DNA from: Anaerolineae bacterium
GTDB lineage: Bacteria > Chloroflexota > Anaerolineae > DRVO01
DNA length: 19,716 bases
Reading direction: 5' to 3'
Assembly (NCBI GenBank): GCA_012719195.1
Contig: JAAYAV010000162.1
Location: forward strand, 1-19,716
This document shows positions 1 through 7,242 of this stretch, piece after piece. A program made the position numbers and the translations under genes. The first letter of the stretch is position 1. The number at the start of each line of letters is the position of its first letter. The notes under the pieces were generated by a model. It saw only the letters and a list, made by a program, of their open reading frames with translations. It searched no databases and was not told the origin of the DNA.

Positions 1-528
1 GATGCAGGTCAGGTTGGCCAGCCGGTACTTGGCGGCGATAAGCGCTCCCTCCCATACCACTCCCGCCTGCACCTCGCCATCCCCCAGCAACACATAGGTG
101 TGCCAAGAAGCGCCGGCGCGACGAGCAGCCAGCGCCAGCCCTGCTCCCAGCGCCACCCCGTGTCCCAGAGCACCGGTGGTCGCCTCGATGCCGGGCGTCT
201 TGAGCCGGTCGGGATGACCCTGCAATCGCGAACCCAACTGGCGTAGAGTGCAGAGCTCCGCCGCAGCGAAGTACCCTCGCCGGGCCAGAGCCGCGTACAG
301 TGCCGGGGCAGCATGACCCTTGGACAGGATGAACCGGTCGCGCTCCGGCCAGTCCGGTCTTTTGGCGTCAACCCTCAAATGCTGGAAGTACAGGCAGGCG
401 ATGATCTCCGCCGCCGATAGGGACCCGCCCGGGTGACCGGACCCGGCGTCGTGGACCATCTGGACCACGTCGCAGCGGATCTGCCGCGCTCGCTCCTCCA
501 GGCCGGCGATCTGGGACTCGCTATACAT
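1..528 (-). CDS. Transketolase, N-terminal subunit (partial, 3' end outside window)
   Basis: The visible 176 residues are the start of the thiamine-diphosphate (PP) domain of a split transketolase. Transketolases move two-carbon ketol units between sugar phosphates in the non-oxidative pentose phosphate pathway, in the cytoplasm. Seen: GHPGGS at residues 31-36, a FILSKGHAAPALYAAL block near 66-81, TTGALGHGVALGAGLA near 117-132, and GDGE at 149-152, the start of the ThDP/metal motif, followed by VVWEGAL. In split transketolases this subunit is usually about 270-290 residues and the C-terminal subunit follows; both would lie left of base 1. The ATG at 528 is chosen because AGAGGAGAG lies just upstream. 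It follows the AGE-family gene on the same strand after 160 bp and could be co-transcribed with it. 1-deoxyxylulose-5-phosphate synthase is unlikely given the block spacing. Confidence 0.93.
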   Translation of the reverse strand, partial: MYSESQIAGLEERARQIRCDVVQMVHDAGSGHPGGSLSAAEIIACLYFQHLRVDAKRPDWPERDRFILSKGHAAPALYAALARRGYFAAAELCTLRQLGSRLQGHPDRLKTPGIEATTGALGHGVALGAGLALAARRAGASWHTYVLLGDGEVQAGVVWEGALIAAKYRLANLTCI

Positions 529-688
529 CCACTCTCCTCTGCCAACGCGGACCACCGGCGCCAACCGCCGCTGCGTCCACCTCTAGAGTCATCACGCAGT
601 CGCCAGGGGCGGTCGTCCTCTCCCCCAGGGGCCGAGCAAGGCGCGCCCCCCGGGGTCGCTCAACTCACCGCCCGGCTTCGGTCTCGGG

Positions 689-2008
689 CTAGGCCGTCCA
701 GCCCGGCATGCTCAGCAGCCGGACGATGTGCATGAAAGCACGCGGCACATGGAAGGGGTCCTTCACCGGCAGCGCCACGACCTTGTCAATGGGGGTGTTG
801 TCCCGGTTGCGGATGGATGCCCATTCGCCCGCCGGCTCGGGGAAGGTAGCGAAGGTGTACTCATGCATGCGCCAGAACCACTCCCGGCTCCACTCGCTCG
901 GCTCGTAGTAGTGCGCCAGGAGCAGGGCGTACAGCGCCTCCGAGTGCACCCACCACAGCTTGGCGTCCCAGTCGTCCAGCAGCTTGCGGACCATGGCGTG
1001 GTCCGTCAGACCCTCGGGCACCGCGCCCCGCGGCCGGCCGCCCTCCATGTGGGCGAACTGGGTCAGGCCCGGGTACTCATCGTCCCAGCCCAGCTCGCAG
1101 GCCCGGCGGATGGCGGCGATGGCCTGCCCCTTCATGGTCTCGTCGCCGGCTTCCTCGGCGTAGTGGAGCACGAACCACATGGACTCCAGGGTGTGTCCGG
1201 GGTTGATGTAGGTGCCCAGCAGGTTGGGCTGGACGCGCCCGTCGGTGCCCATGAACTCGATGAGCACGTCCAAGTCCGGCTGGCGGTGCTGGTACATCAC
1301 CGTCCGCGCGAACTCCGACGCCCGCCGGTGCAACCGCTCGCTCAGGGCGGGATCGAAGTCCTCGGAGGTCACGGCCAACTCCCGCGTGACCTCCAGCATG
1401 ATCATGGGAATGCCGTGCTGCTGGTAACCTTCCGGCGTCGGGTAGGGATCGGTGCGGAAGTCTCCCAGCGTGATGCGCGCCTCGACCGACTCGTACAGCC
1501 GGGTGGCGAAGTCGAACGCGGCCGGATCGTGGGAAGCGCGGGCATACTCAGAGAGCCCGTAGACCACGAAGCAGTCGGCGAAGGTGCTGGTGTCGTAGAA
1601 CTCGCCCGGCTCAGCCTGCCTGGGGTTGCCCTGCTCGTCCAGAAGGATGGGCTTGCCCTCCCGGCTGAGGATGAAGGCCACGTGGCCGTTGGGCAGCAGG
1701 GCGTGCTTCATGAGGAACTCGGCCCCGGAGCGGGCCAGCCGCAGGTACTGGGGTGCCTCGGCAGTGTGGGCGAACTGGCAGGCCAGCCGCGCCCACACCC
1801 ACACGAAGCGGCCCTGCGACCAAGTGAACTTGTGGTTGTGGAGGAGGCGGCCGCCGGAGTTGGAGAAGCCGGTGTAGTAGCCGCCGTGCTCCTCGTCTAT
1901 GGCCTTCTCCAGCCAGTAAGGCAGCAGGTGCCGGAAGAGGTGGTCCTGGTAGGACTGCCGCAACTCGCCCACCGTCCGGGCGTCAAGGGGTTTCGCTTCG
2001 GTTGCCAT
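689..2008 (-). CDS. AGE-family (N-acylglucosamine 2-epimerase / cellobiose 2-epimerase-like) sugar epimerase
   Basis: A 439-residue cytoplasmic (alpha/alpha)6-barrel protein of the AGE superfamily, which interconverts C2 epimers or aldose/ketose pairs of sugars. Seen: the N-terminal substrate-pocket block (WSQGRFVW, residues 63-70), the first catalytic-type histidine in NPGHTLE (His272), KLWWVHSEAL at 350-359, and the second catalytic-type histidine in DPFHVPRAF (His420). The length fits the family (about 390-430). The substrate cannot be read from sequence: GlcNAc/ManNAc, cellobiose and mannose/glucose or mannose/fructose activities all occur in this fold. The ATG at 2008 is preferred over an in-frame GTG at 2050 because GAGGA lies 6-8 bases upstream of it and family similarity begins just after. 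The transketolase gene follows on the same strand, which suggests sugar feeding into central metabolism. Confidence 0.9.
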   Translation of the reverse strand: MATEAKPLDARTVGELRQSYQDHLFRHLLPYWLEKAIDEEHGGYYTGFSNSGGRLLHNHKFTWSQGRFVWVWARLACQFAHTAEAPQYLRLARSGAEFLMKHALLPNGHVAFILSREGKPILLDEQGNPRQAEPGEFYDTSTFADCFVVYGLSEYARASHDPAAFDFATRLYESVEARITLGDFRTDPYPTPEGYQQHGIPMIMLEVTRELAVTSEDFDPALSERLHRRASEFARTVMYQHRQPDLDVLIEFMGTDGRVQPNLLGTYINPGHTLESMWFVLHYAEEAGDETMKGQAIAAIRRACELGWDDEYPGLTQFAHMEGGRPRGAVPEGLTDHAMVRKLLDDWDAKLWWVHSEALYALLLAHYYEPSEWSREWFWRMHEYTFATFPEPAGEWASIRNRDNTPIDKVVALPVKDPFHVPRAFMHIVRLLSMPGWTA

Positions 2009-2102
2009 CGCCGTCCTCGCGCGACAATGTCGGCCGGGGAACCGGCCCACCGTAGAATGCCTCAGGACGGCCGTTCTGTCATGTGGGGAGAGGTGATCAA
2101 CC

Positions 2103-2129
2103 GCAGAGGACGCAGAGAGCGCAGAGAAG
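2103..2129. repeat. Three tandem GCAGAG-type 9-mers
   Basis: Three back-to-back 9-base units, GCAGAGGAC, GCAGAGAGC and GCAGAGAAG, lie in the 258-bp gap between the AGE gene and the MFS gene. Similar short GCAGAG/CACAGAG tandem tracts are common intergenic repeats in many environmental bacterial genomes (general knowledge; I could not search). No coding role is apparent. Confidence 0.6.
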
Positions 2130-2202
2130 AGGAGGCTGGCGGCAAGGGTGAGCCGGGATCAGGTGCGGTCCTGACTCCCACCGGGAGGAGATGGTTCTCG
2201 AC

Positions 2203-2228
2203 CCCCTCTCCCACGGGTGGGAGAGGGG
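2203..2228. repeat. Near-perfect palindrome, 12-bp arms (possible 3'-end hairpin of the MFS gene)
   Basis: CCCCTCTCCCAC is followed after two bases by its exact reverse complement. As RNA it would form an 11-bp stem with a 4-base loop. It lies 38 bases downstream of the stop of the minus-strand MFS gene, so it could protect or end that transcript. There is no T-rich tract on either side, so it does not look like a classical intrinsic terminator. G/C-rich palindromes of this type are also a common dispersed intergenic repeat. Confidence 0.7.
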
Positions 2229-2266
2229 TGGCCGGCAGGCCGGGGTGAGGGTCCCTCCAGCCGTCC

Positions 2267-3523
2267 TCATACCGACACCTCCCTCACCAGCCGCTGCAGG
2301 CGGGCGTAGATCGCCACCGCAGGGGTCAGAAGCGCGGCCGAGGCCAGGAGGGCGGCTCGCAGCGACAGCGCCGATCCCAGCGCCCCCACCGCCGGCCCGC
2401 CCGCGATCTGTCCCAGCGCGTTCGCCTGGCCCCCCATGCTGATGACGGTGGCCCGCACCGAAGGGTCTAGGTCCCGGTTGAGCCAGCCCACGTACAGCGG
2501 GTCCATGACCGCCCGGCACACCGAGGCCGCCAGACGGGCCGTCAGGGCGAGCGCGAAAGAGCGGGCCAGGCCGAACACAGCCACGCTCGCTGTCAGGACG
2601 ACCGTGAGCACCAGAAGAGCCCTTGCCGTAGGCCGCTGCCCCGCCCCTCCCAACCGGCGTCGCGCCACCTCCGTCCCGGCCAGCGACAGCACCATGCCGG
2701 CGGCGTTGATGAGGCCGAACCAGAAGACGGAATCCACCGAGCCCAGGGAGGGCAGACTTACGTTGGTCAGCAGGTGAGCCTCCCAAAGGCGGTCCAGGCC
2801 CTCGCTGAAGGCTCCCTCCACGAAAGTGACCGCCACCAGCCCGGTGAGCACCGGCCGGCCCCGGACCACACGCAGCCCCTTCCGGGCGATGTGCGCCATC
2901 TGGGCCCAACTGCCGCGCTCCTCCCGGGGCGCCGGCCGAAAGCCGTGCTCCGGCATCAGCAGCACCAGCCCGGCTGCCAAGACCAGCATCAGACAGCCGC
3001 CCGTAACGATGGGCAGATCGAGCCGGAGGGTGGCGAGCCCGGCTCCCGCCAACGTGCCCCCCAGGCCGCCCAGAGTGGAGAACTGGGCCCCGCGCAGGTA
3101 GGCTCGCCGCGCCCGCTCCTCGCCAATCTCGTCAGCGATCCACGCCTCCCAAGAGCCGCTAATGAAGGTGTGGGCGACGCCCTTGACCATCTCGGCGGCG
3201 GCGATGACAGCGAAGACGGGCACCACTCCTTGGACGATGAAGCCCGCGCCCAGTAGGGCGGTGCCGGCGATCACCGACCACTTGCGGCTGTAGGCGTCGG
3301 CCACGACGCCGGTGGGCACCTCAAAGGCGAAGTAGCCCACCTCCAGCGCCGTCCCCACCAGCACCAGCTGTAGCGGGGACATCCCCACCACGCGCACGTA
3401 GTAGACCGCCGCCATGGTGTAGACCGTGTGCAGGGCGAAGAAGGTGGCCGCGTTGGCAGCCAGGTAGACGCGGTAGGCGGTACGGCCCCTCTGCCCATCA
3501 GGCGACGTGGCTATCGGCGTCAT
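2267..3523 (-). CDS. MFS transporter (first of two)
   Basis: A 418-residue integral membrane protein with about 12 hydrophobic segments, typical of the major facilitator superfamily. The signature loop between TM2 and TM3 is visible as GVVADAYSRK (residues 72-81, with Asp76, Arg80 and Lys81). The N-terminal half, including EVPTGVVAD and the FISGSWEAWIADE stretch, resembles uncharacterised drug/metabolite-type MFS exporters. The substrate is unknown. The ATG at 3523 has no good ribosome binding site directly upstream; a G/C hairpin lies at 3545-3559, so the start is only moderately certain. It is followed after 258 bp by the AGE-family gene on the same strand and preceded by the flavodoxin gene, but the gaps are wide enough for separate transcription. 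Confidence 0.88.
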   Translation of the reverse strand: MTPIATSPDGQRGRTAYRVYLAANAATFFALHTVYTMAAVYYVRVVGMSPLQLVLVGTALEVGYFAFEVPTGVVADAYSRKWSVIAGTALLGAGFIVQGVVPVFAVIAAAEMVKGVAHTFISGSWEAWIADEIGEERARRAYLRGAQFSTLGGLGGTLAGAGLATLRLDLPIVTGGCLMLVLAAGLVLLMPEHGFRPAPREERGSWAQMAHIARKGLRVVRGRPVLTGLVAVTFVEGAFSEGLDRLWEAHLLTNVSLPSLGSVDSVFWFGLINAAGMVLSLAGTEVARRRLGGAGQRPTARALLVLTVVLTASVAVFGLARSFALALTARLAASVCRAVMDPLYVGWLNRDLDPSVRATVISMGGQANALGQIAGGPAVGALGSALSLRAALLASAALLTPAVAIYARLQRLVREVSV

Positions 3524-3614
3524 TGGCGCTACAACAGAAAGTCGCCCCTCCCGGAGGGGAGGGGGAGACGGTCACACCGCCAAGGGGTCATCGGATCGCC
3601 GGGTGGCCGCAGGC

Positions 3615-4079
3615 TCAGGAGGCCGCCAGCCGCCGGGCCCAGGCCTTCGCCCGCTCCACCTCGCCCGGCTTCAGCGGTCCCTTGGAGTCCAGCACAGCGA
3701 AGCCCTCTGGAGCCGCCGCCGAGGTGCCGCCGCTCCTGGTGAGCCGCTTGGCGATGCGCGGCGCCGCCCAACCGAACAGCTTCATCATTATGTTGAGTAA
3801 CCACGACTTGGAGTCCTCGATGGTGATCCGGGTGTCGAAGGCTGCCACCTTCACTCCCTGGAGCGAGCCGGGTGCCAATCCCTTGAGGAACGCCTTTGTG
3901 TTGGGCGAGGCGCTGAAGCCGCGCGTGGGCGAGCCCACCACCAGCAGGTCCAGCCCGGCCAGGCTGTTCGGCCCGGCGCTGTCCACCTTTACGGCTTCCG
4001 TTCCCAGCTCTGCGGCGACGGCGCGCGCGATCTCCTCGGTGTTTCCGAAGAAGGTGTCATAGACGACCAATGCCTTCAT
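3615..4079 (-). CDS. Flavodoxin-like FMN protein
   Basis: A 154-residue cytoplasmic protein of the flavodoxin/flavodoxin-like fold, expected to bind FMN and serve in electron transfer or as a small oxidoreductase. Seen: an N-terminal beta strand KALVVYDT followed by the phosphate loop TFFGNTEE (residues 9-16), a second flavin-contact region VVGSPTRGF (48-55), and a third region AAFDTR later in the chain. The length matches short-chain flavodoxins (about 140-160). The ATG at 4079 is preferred over a TTG 15 bases upstream because GGGAGGT sits about 7 bases before it. It lies alone between wide gaps (91 bp downstream, 333 bp upstream), so it is probably a separate unit. No redox partner is encoded nearby, so the specific role is unknown. 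Confidence 0.9.
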   Translation of the reverse strand: MKALVVYDTFFGNTEEIARAVAAELGTEAVKVDSAGPNSLAGLDLLVVGSPTRGFSASPNTKAFLKGLAPGSLQGVKVAAFDTRITIEDSKSWLLNIMMKLFGWAAPRIAKRLTRSGGTSAAAPEGFAVLDSKGPLKPGEVERAKAWARRLAAS

Positions 4080-4412
4080 GACCGCACCTCCCAACCAGCA
4101 CTGCCACCTGGCCCAAACCCGCTGAGTCTACCGCGGTCTGGCGGTCTCATCCAGCCGCCGGGCGTCCCGACGGGGTGATCTCATCTCGGCTGAAGACAGG
4201 GCCCGAAACCGGCCCCATCCGCTCCCGGCGTCATCCTAGGGCCCACCAGGCGACAGGAGCAGCGGCTGGGGCCGACGGGTCTGCGGGATGATGAGAGCAG
4301 ACTCCTCGCTGCGCTTGGAGTGACACGGGGCAGCCCAGCGCTGAATGCCGCAGGCGACGCCCCAATGGGGTCACAGCAGACCGGAGAACCCGCCTAGCCT
4401 GACGCCGAGCCG
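4080..4412. other. 333-bp intergenic region between flavodoxin and SGNH hydrolase genes
   Basis: I see no convincing gene here on either strand. It should contain the promoter of the minus-strand flavodoxin gene and the 3' end of the SGNH operon. A weak -10-like TAGACT on the minus strand (complement of 4125-4130) sits about 45 bases before the flavodoxin start, but its -35 match is poor. An inverted-repeat motif is listed separately at 4301-4321. Confidence 0.6.
4301..4321. repeat. Short inverted repeat (ACTCC...GGAGT)
   Basis: ACTCC and GGAGT flank an 11-base centre, TCGCTGCGCTT. Motifs of the form TCCTCGCTGCGCTCGGA are a familiar dispersed intergenic repeat in many bacterial genomes. That link is from general knowledge and was not checked by search. 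Confidence 0.4.
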
Positions 4413-5174
4413 CTAGGTCCGATCGTCCCGGCCGCTAGGAGCCGGGTTCTGGGGCGCCCGCCGCTGCGCCATGGTACGCTCCACCTCGTGCCGCGCCTCC
4501 TCGAGCTCCGCGGTGACGGCGCCGGCCACTCCGCTGCAATGGGTGGCGATCGCCTCGAAGACCCGATGCCCGATGAGCGCGTGGCCGAGGTCATTGGCGT
4601 GGACCGTGTCCGGGTGAACGGACCAGTCCGCCTGCCCCTGGGCGGCCCAGATGTCGGCCAGGATGCAGCCGCACTCCTCGGCGAGTTGTCCGATGACCAG
4701 GTTGTACACTGCCGTCGCCTCGGCGCTGCCCCGGTTGTAGGGTGGGTAGAGGTCGTAGGCAGTCATGTGGTACACCCTCGTCAGCACCGTGACGGGAGCG
4801 CACGCCTGCTGCACATCGCCGATGATCCGCCGCATATCCTCGCGGAAGTCCTCCGGTGGCATGCCGGCGCGCATGTCGTTGAGGCCGTAGGCGAGGATGA
4901 ACAGGTCCGGCCGGAGGGCCACGACGTCGGAGTGGTAGCGCTCCAGGGCACTCGGCTTCGCCGAGGTGAGGTAGCCGGGGCTCCGCGGCGATATGGCATT
5001 GGCGCCAATGCCCCGGTTGTGCAGCGTCACCGGCGCCCCCTGGAACTCGCCGATGAGGCGCGCCACCACGTTGACCCAGCGGCGCTCTTCCGTCGAGGCC
5101 CCGGCGCCGGCCACGGTGCTTTCACCCAGTGCCACCAGCGTGCGGAAAGGTCGGGCGTACAGATCAGGCCGCAT
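4413..5174 (-). CDS. SGNH/GDSL-type hydrolase
   Basis: A 253-residue serine hydrolase of the SGNH superfamily, which includes esterases, lipases and carbohydrate deacetylases. Seen, in order: the block I nucleophile as LGEST (Ser19, with GES where GDS is usual), block II NRGIG (Gly55), block III YGLND (Asn99), and block V DTVH (Asp189 and His192). All four residue types of the catalytic and oxyanion set are present. No signal peptide is visible, so it is probably cytoplasmic. The ATG at 5174 is chosen because AAGGAGGATTC directly precedes it; an in-frame start 21 bases upstream lacks this. The gene lies 30 bp after the methyltransferase and is probably the last gene of a three-gene operon. 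The substrate is unknown; the C-terminal 35 residues are charged and look poorly conserved. Confidence 0.88.
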   Translation of the reverse strand: MRPDLYARPFRTLVALGESTVAGAGASTEERRWVNVVARLIGEFQGAPVTLHNRGIGANAISPRSPGYLTSAKPSALERYHSDVVALRPDLFILAYGLNDMRAGMPPEDFREDMRRIIGDVQQACAPVTVLTRVYHMTAYDLYPPYNRGSAEATAVYNLVIGQLAEECGCILADIWAAQGQADWSVHPDTVHANDLGHALIGHRVFEAIATHCSGVAGAVTAELEEARHEVERTMAQRRAPQNPAPSGRDDRT

Positions 5175-5204
5175 GAATCCTCCTTGCGCGCCCATTGACG
5201 CTGG

Positions 5205-5765
5205 TCAGGGCGCGGTCACCACCAGGCGAACGTTAGGGCGCTCCTCGTGCACCTCCACGCGGCCCGCTCCCGCGGCACGGAACATCTCCGCCATATCGGC
5301 CGGGGCGAAGAAGGTACTGCGCATGAGCGCGACTCTCTCCGCCAGGGCCAACCACTTGACCGAGCGATAGCGGATGTCCGGGTCCTCGATGACGGCGAGC
5401 CCGCCCGGCGCCAGCACCCGTACCACCTCGCGCGCCGCGGCGCGATGATCGGCCAGGTGGTGGAAAACGTCCACCATCACGAGACGGTCGAAGGCGCCGT
5501 CAACGAAGGGCAGACGCTCGCCCTCGCCCGTACAAACGGGCAGCCCCTTGGAGCGTGCCTCCCTTCCCATCGTCCATGAGGCATCACACACCACGAGCAA
5601 GCAGTCGCAGCCGAAGGTGGAGGAGACGCGGCCGGTACCTCCGCCGACGTCGAGCACCCGGAGGCCGTCCCGGACGTTGAGCAGCCGCAGGATCGGTTCC
5701 GGCCCGGAGTAGGGCAGCACCCGGTCGTAGATGCGCGCGACCAGGTCAAAGTGGTTGAGCGGCAA
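5205..5765 (-). CDS. Class I SAM-dependent methyltransferase
   Basis: A 186-residue Rossmann-fold methyltransferase that would transfer a methyl group from S-adenosylmethionine. Seen: motif I VLDVGGGTGR (residues 37-46), an acidic residue at the end of strand 2 (VVCDAS, Asp61), and later strands LVMVDVFHHLAD and LAPGGLAVIEDPD typical of the UbiE/Methyltransf_11 group. The acceptor cannot be predicted. The TTG at 5765 is chosen as start: AGGAGG lies four bases before it and overlaps the stop codon of the upstream MFS gene (TAGGAGG), which suggests translational coupling. A longer reading frame exists upstream but would overlap the MFS gene and lacks family similarity. It is followed by the SGNH hydrolase in the same operon. 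Confidence 0.88.
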   Translation of the reverse strand: MPLNHFDLVARIYDRVLPYSGPEPILRLLNVRDGLRVLDVGGGTGRVSSTFGCDCLLVVCDASWTMGREARSKGLPVCTGEGERLPFVDGAFDRLVMVDVFHHLADHRAAAREVVRVLAPGGLAVIEDPDIRYRSVKWLALAERVALMRSTFFAPADMAEMFRAAGAGRVEVHEERPNVRLVVTAP

Positions 5766-5773
5766 TGGACCTC

Positions 5774-7030
5774 CTAGGACTGAGCGGTGGAGACAGCGCG
5801 GACGCGGACCCGGCGGTAGAGAAGCACGGCGCATGCCACCGAGGCCAGGTTGAACAGCCCCACCACCACGAACGGCAGCCCGCCACTCACCTGCACCAGC
5901 CAGCCCCCCACCTGCGTGCCGGCGATCATACCCCCGTACCAGCAGATGTGGGTGAAGCCGAGGGTCCGGCCATGCTCGCCCAGGGGAGACACCTGGCTGA
6001 TAAGCCCCGGGATGGGTACCGACAGGGCCCAGGCAAACCCGGCCCCCAGCACCCCGGTTACGTAGAGCCCGACGAGGCTGTCCGTGGCCAGCGCGGCCGC
6101 CAGCGATGAGACCACGATCAGGGCCGTCAGCGCCACCACCAGGAGCGTGCGGTCCATTCGGTCGCTGAGGCGACCCGAGACCAGTTGGCAGGCGGAGGCG
6201 AATAGCAGCATGACCGTGCCGTAGTAAGCGGCGGTGCTGGGGGACCCGGAGACACGATAGATCAGCAGAGGGAACAGCAGCGACGCCGTGCCCCAGTAGG
6301 CAGTGGGGATGAAGCGGAGCAGCCCCAGGAGCAGCACCTCGGGGCGCTTGATGATGGTCCCGTAGCCGGAGAGGCTCTGCGCCGAACTGAGGCTACCGGC
6401 CTGTCCGGACGCTCTCGGTACGAACAGCACGCCGGCGAGAAAGACCGCCGTGCCCATGACGGCGCCCAGCACGCCGAGAAGGCGAAAATCGTAGTGGGCC
6501 AAGACGAGCCCGGAGAGCGAGTTGCCCAGCGCCCCACCGAGCGTCGGGGCGGTGAAGATGAGGGCAGCCGCCAACCCTAGCTGCTGCTTGGGAACCGTCG
6601 CCAGGGTGTAGGTGTCGCCGCCGAGGTAGTAGGCCCCACCGGAGAAACCCGCGTAGATGCTGAACGCCATCAGCGCCCACGGCGACCCGGTGAGGAACAC
6701 CAGGCTCACCACGCCCAGGCCCGACAGCCCCAGAAGCAGCACCCGTCGCTGCCCGATGGCATCGCTCAGCGCCCCGCCGACGAAGGCCGCGCCCCCGGCG
6801 AACAGCAGTCGCGCCGAGACCAGCAGCGAAGCGAAGTCCGGCTCCCGCCCCAGGATGTCCTCGGCGTAGACCGGCAGTAGCCCGCGGCCGGCCGCCGCCG
6901 ACAGGTCACCGAAGAAGAAGAGCGCCAGAAGGATGCTGAAGGGGCGCAGCCAGAATGACTGAGCGCGGCCGAAGTCCAGCGAACGCGCGACCGGCCGCAC
7001 GACGAGGCGCCTCCAGGCGACATTGATCAT
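5774..7030 (-). CDS. MFS transporter (second), first gene of a three-gene operon
   Basis: A 418-residue membrane protein with about 12 hydrophobic segments. Motif A of the major facilitator superfamily appears in both halves: GALSDAIGQRR (residues 86-96) and GRLSDRMDR in the second half. The substrate is unknown; an efflux or small-molecule role is typical of similar proteins. The ATG at 7030 is my choice: a TTG much further upstream (7138) would place the start before the best promoter (-10 at 7093-7088), and the residues in between do not look membrane-like. GGAG lies 11 bases before the ATG, which is somewhat far. The stop codon is embedded in the ribosome binding site of the methyltransferase gene, so the two are translated from one message. 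Confidence 0.9.
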   Translation of the reverse strand: MINVAWRRLVVRPVARSLDFGRAQSFWLRPFSILLALFFFGDLSAAAGRGLLPVYAEDILGREPDFASLLVSARLLFAGGAAFVGGALSDAIGQRRVLLLGLSGLGVVSLVFLTGSPWALMAFSIYAGFSGGAYYLGGDTYTLATVPKQQLGLAAALIFTAPTLGGALGNSLSGLVLAHYDFRLLGVLGAVMGTAVFLAGVLFVPRASGQAGSLSSAQSLSGYGTIIKRPEVLLLGLLRFIPTAYWGTASLLFPLLIYRVSGSPSTAAYYGTVMLLFASACQLVSGRLSDRMDRTLLVVALTALIVVSSLAAALATDSLVGLYVTGVLGAGFAWALSVPIPGLISQVSPLGEHGRTLGFTHICWYGGMIAGTQVGGWLVQVSGGLPFVVVGLFNLASVACAVLLYRRVRVRAVSTAQS

Positions 7031-7087
7031 AGGCGATGCCACTCCGGTGGGCCGGCGGGCAGCCGCCGGCGACAACGAGGTGACGCG

Positions 7088-7116
7088 AGTATAGCGGCTC
7101 TCGTGCGGCCGGTCAC
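7088..7116 (-). promoter_or_regulatory. Probable sigma70-type promoter for the MFS-methyltransferase-SGNH operon
   Basis: On the minus strand, GTGACC (complement of 7111-7116; 4 of 6 match to TTGACA) is followed after exactly 17 bases by TATACT (complement of 7088-7093; 5 of 6 match to TATAAT). Transcription would begin near 7081 and leave a leader of about 50 bases before the ATG at 7030. This is the best promoter match I found in the window. Confidence 0.6.
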
Positions 7117-7155
7117 TGTTGGGCAGTCTCTGAGCCAATCTCGGCTAGGTCGGGC

Positions 7156-7183
7156 TTGCATTTCCGGGGATTGGTACTACAGT
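7156..7183 (+). promoter_or_regulatory. Candidate promoter for the ABC importer operon
   Basis: TTGCAT (7156-7161) and TACAGT (7178-7183) are separated by 16 bases; the matches to consensus are partial (3 of 6 and 4 of 6). Transcription would begin near 7190, about 53 bases before the ATG at 7243. It diverges from the minus-strand promoter at 7088-7116, so the 212-bp gap would hold two back-to-back promoters. No operator was recognised. Confidence 0.35.
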
Positions 7184-7242
7184 GGAGCCCGAACTTGGTG
7201 GAGGTTCCATTGGAGTACTCGCTTCACACTCAGGAGGTAGGC

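Noticed and set aside
2203..2228. Classical intrinsic terminator
   Set aside because: The palindrome lacks a T-rich tract on either strand, so it is listed as a repeat with possible 3'-end function.
728..2248. Long plus-strand open frame (506 codons) opposite the AGE-family gene
   Set aside because: It is antisense to a clear AGE-family protein, its translation has no family motif and an odd Gly/Val/His-rich composition, and GC-rich codon bias produces such frames by itself.
4125..4155. Minus-strand promoter for the flavodoxin gene
   Set aside because: The TAGACT -10-like hexamer is fair, but the hexamer 17 bases upstream matches TTGACA poorly; not enough to call.
7031..7138. TTG at 7138 as the start of the second MFS gene
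   Set aside because: It lies upstream of the best promoter for that operon, and the added residues are not typical of an MFS N-terminus.
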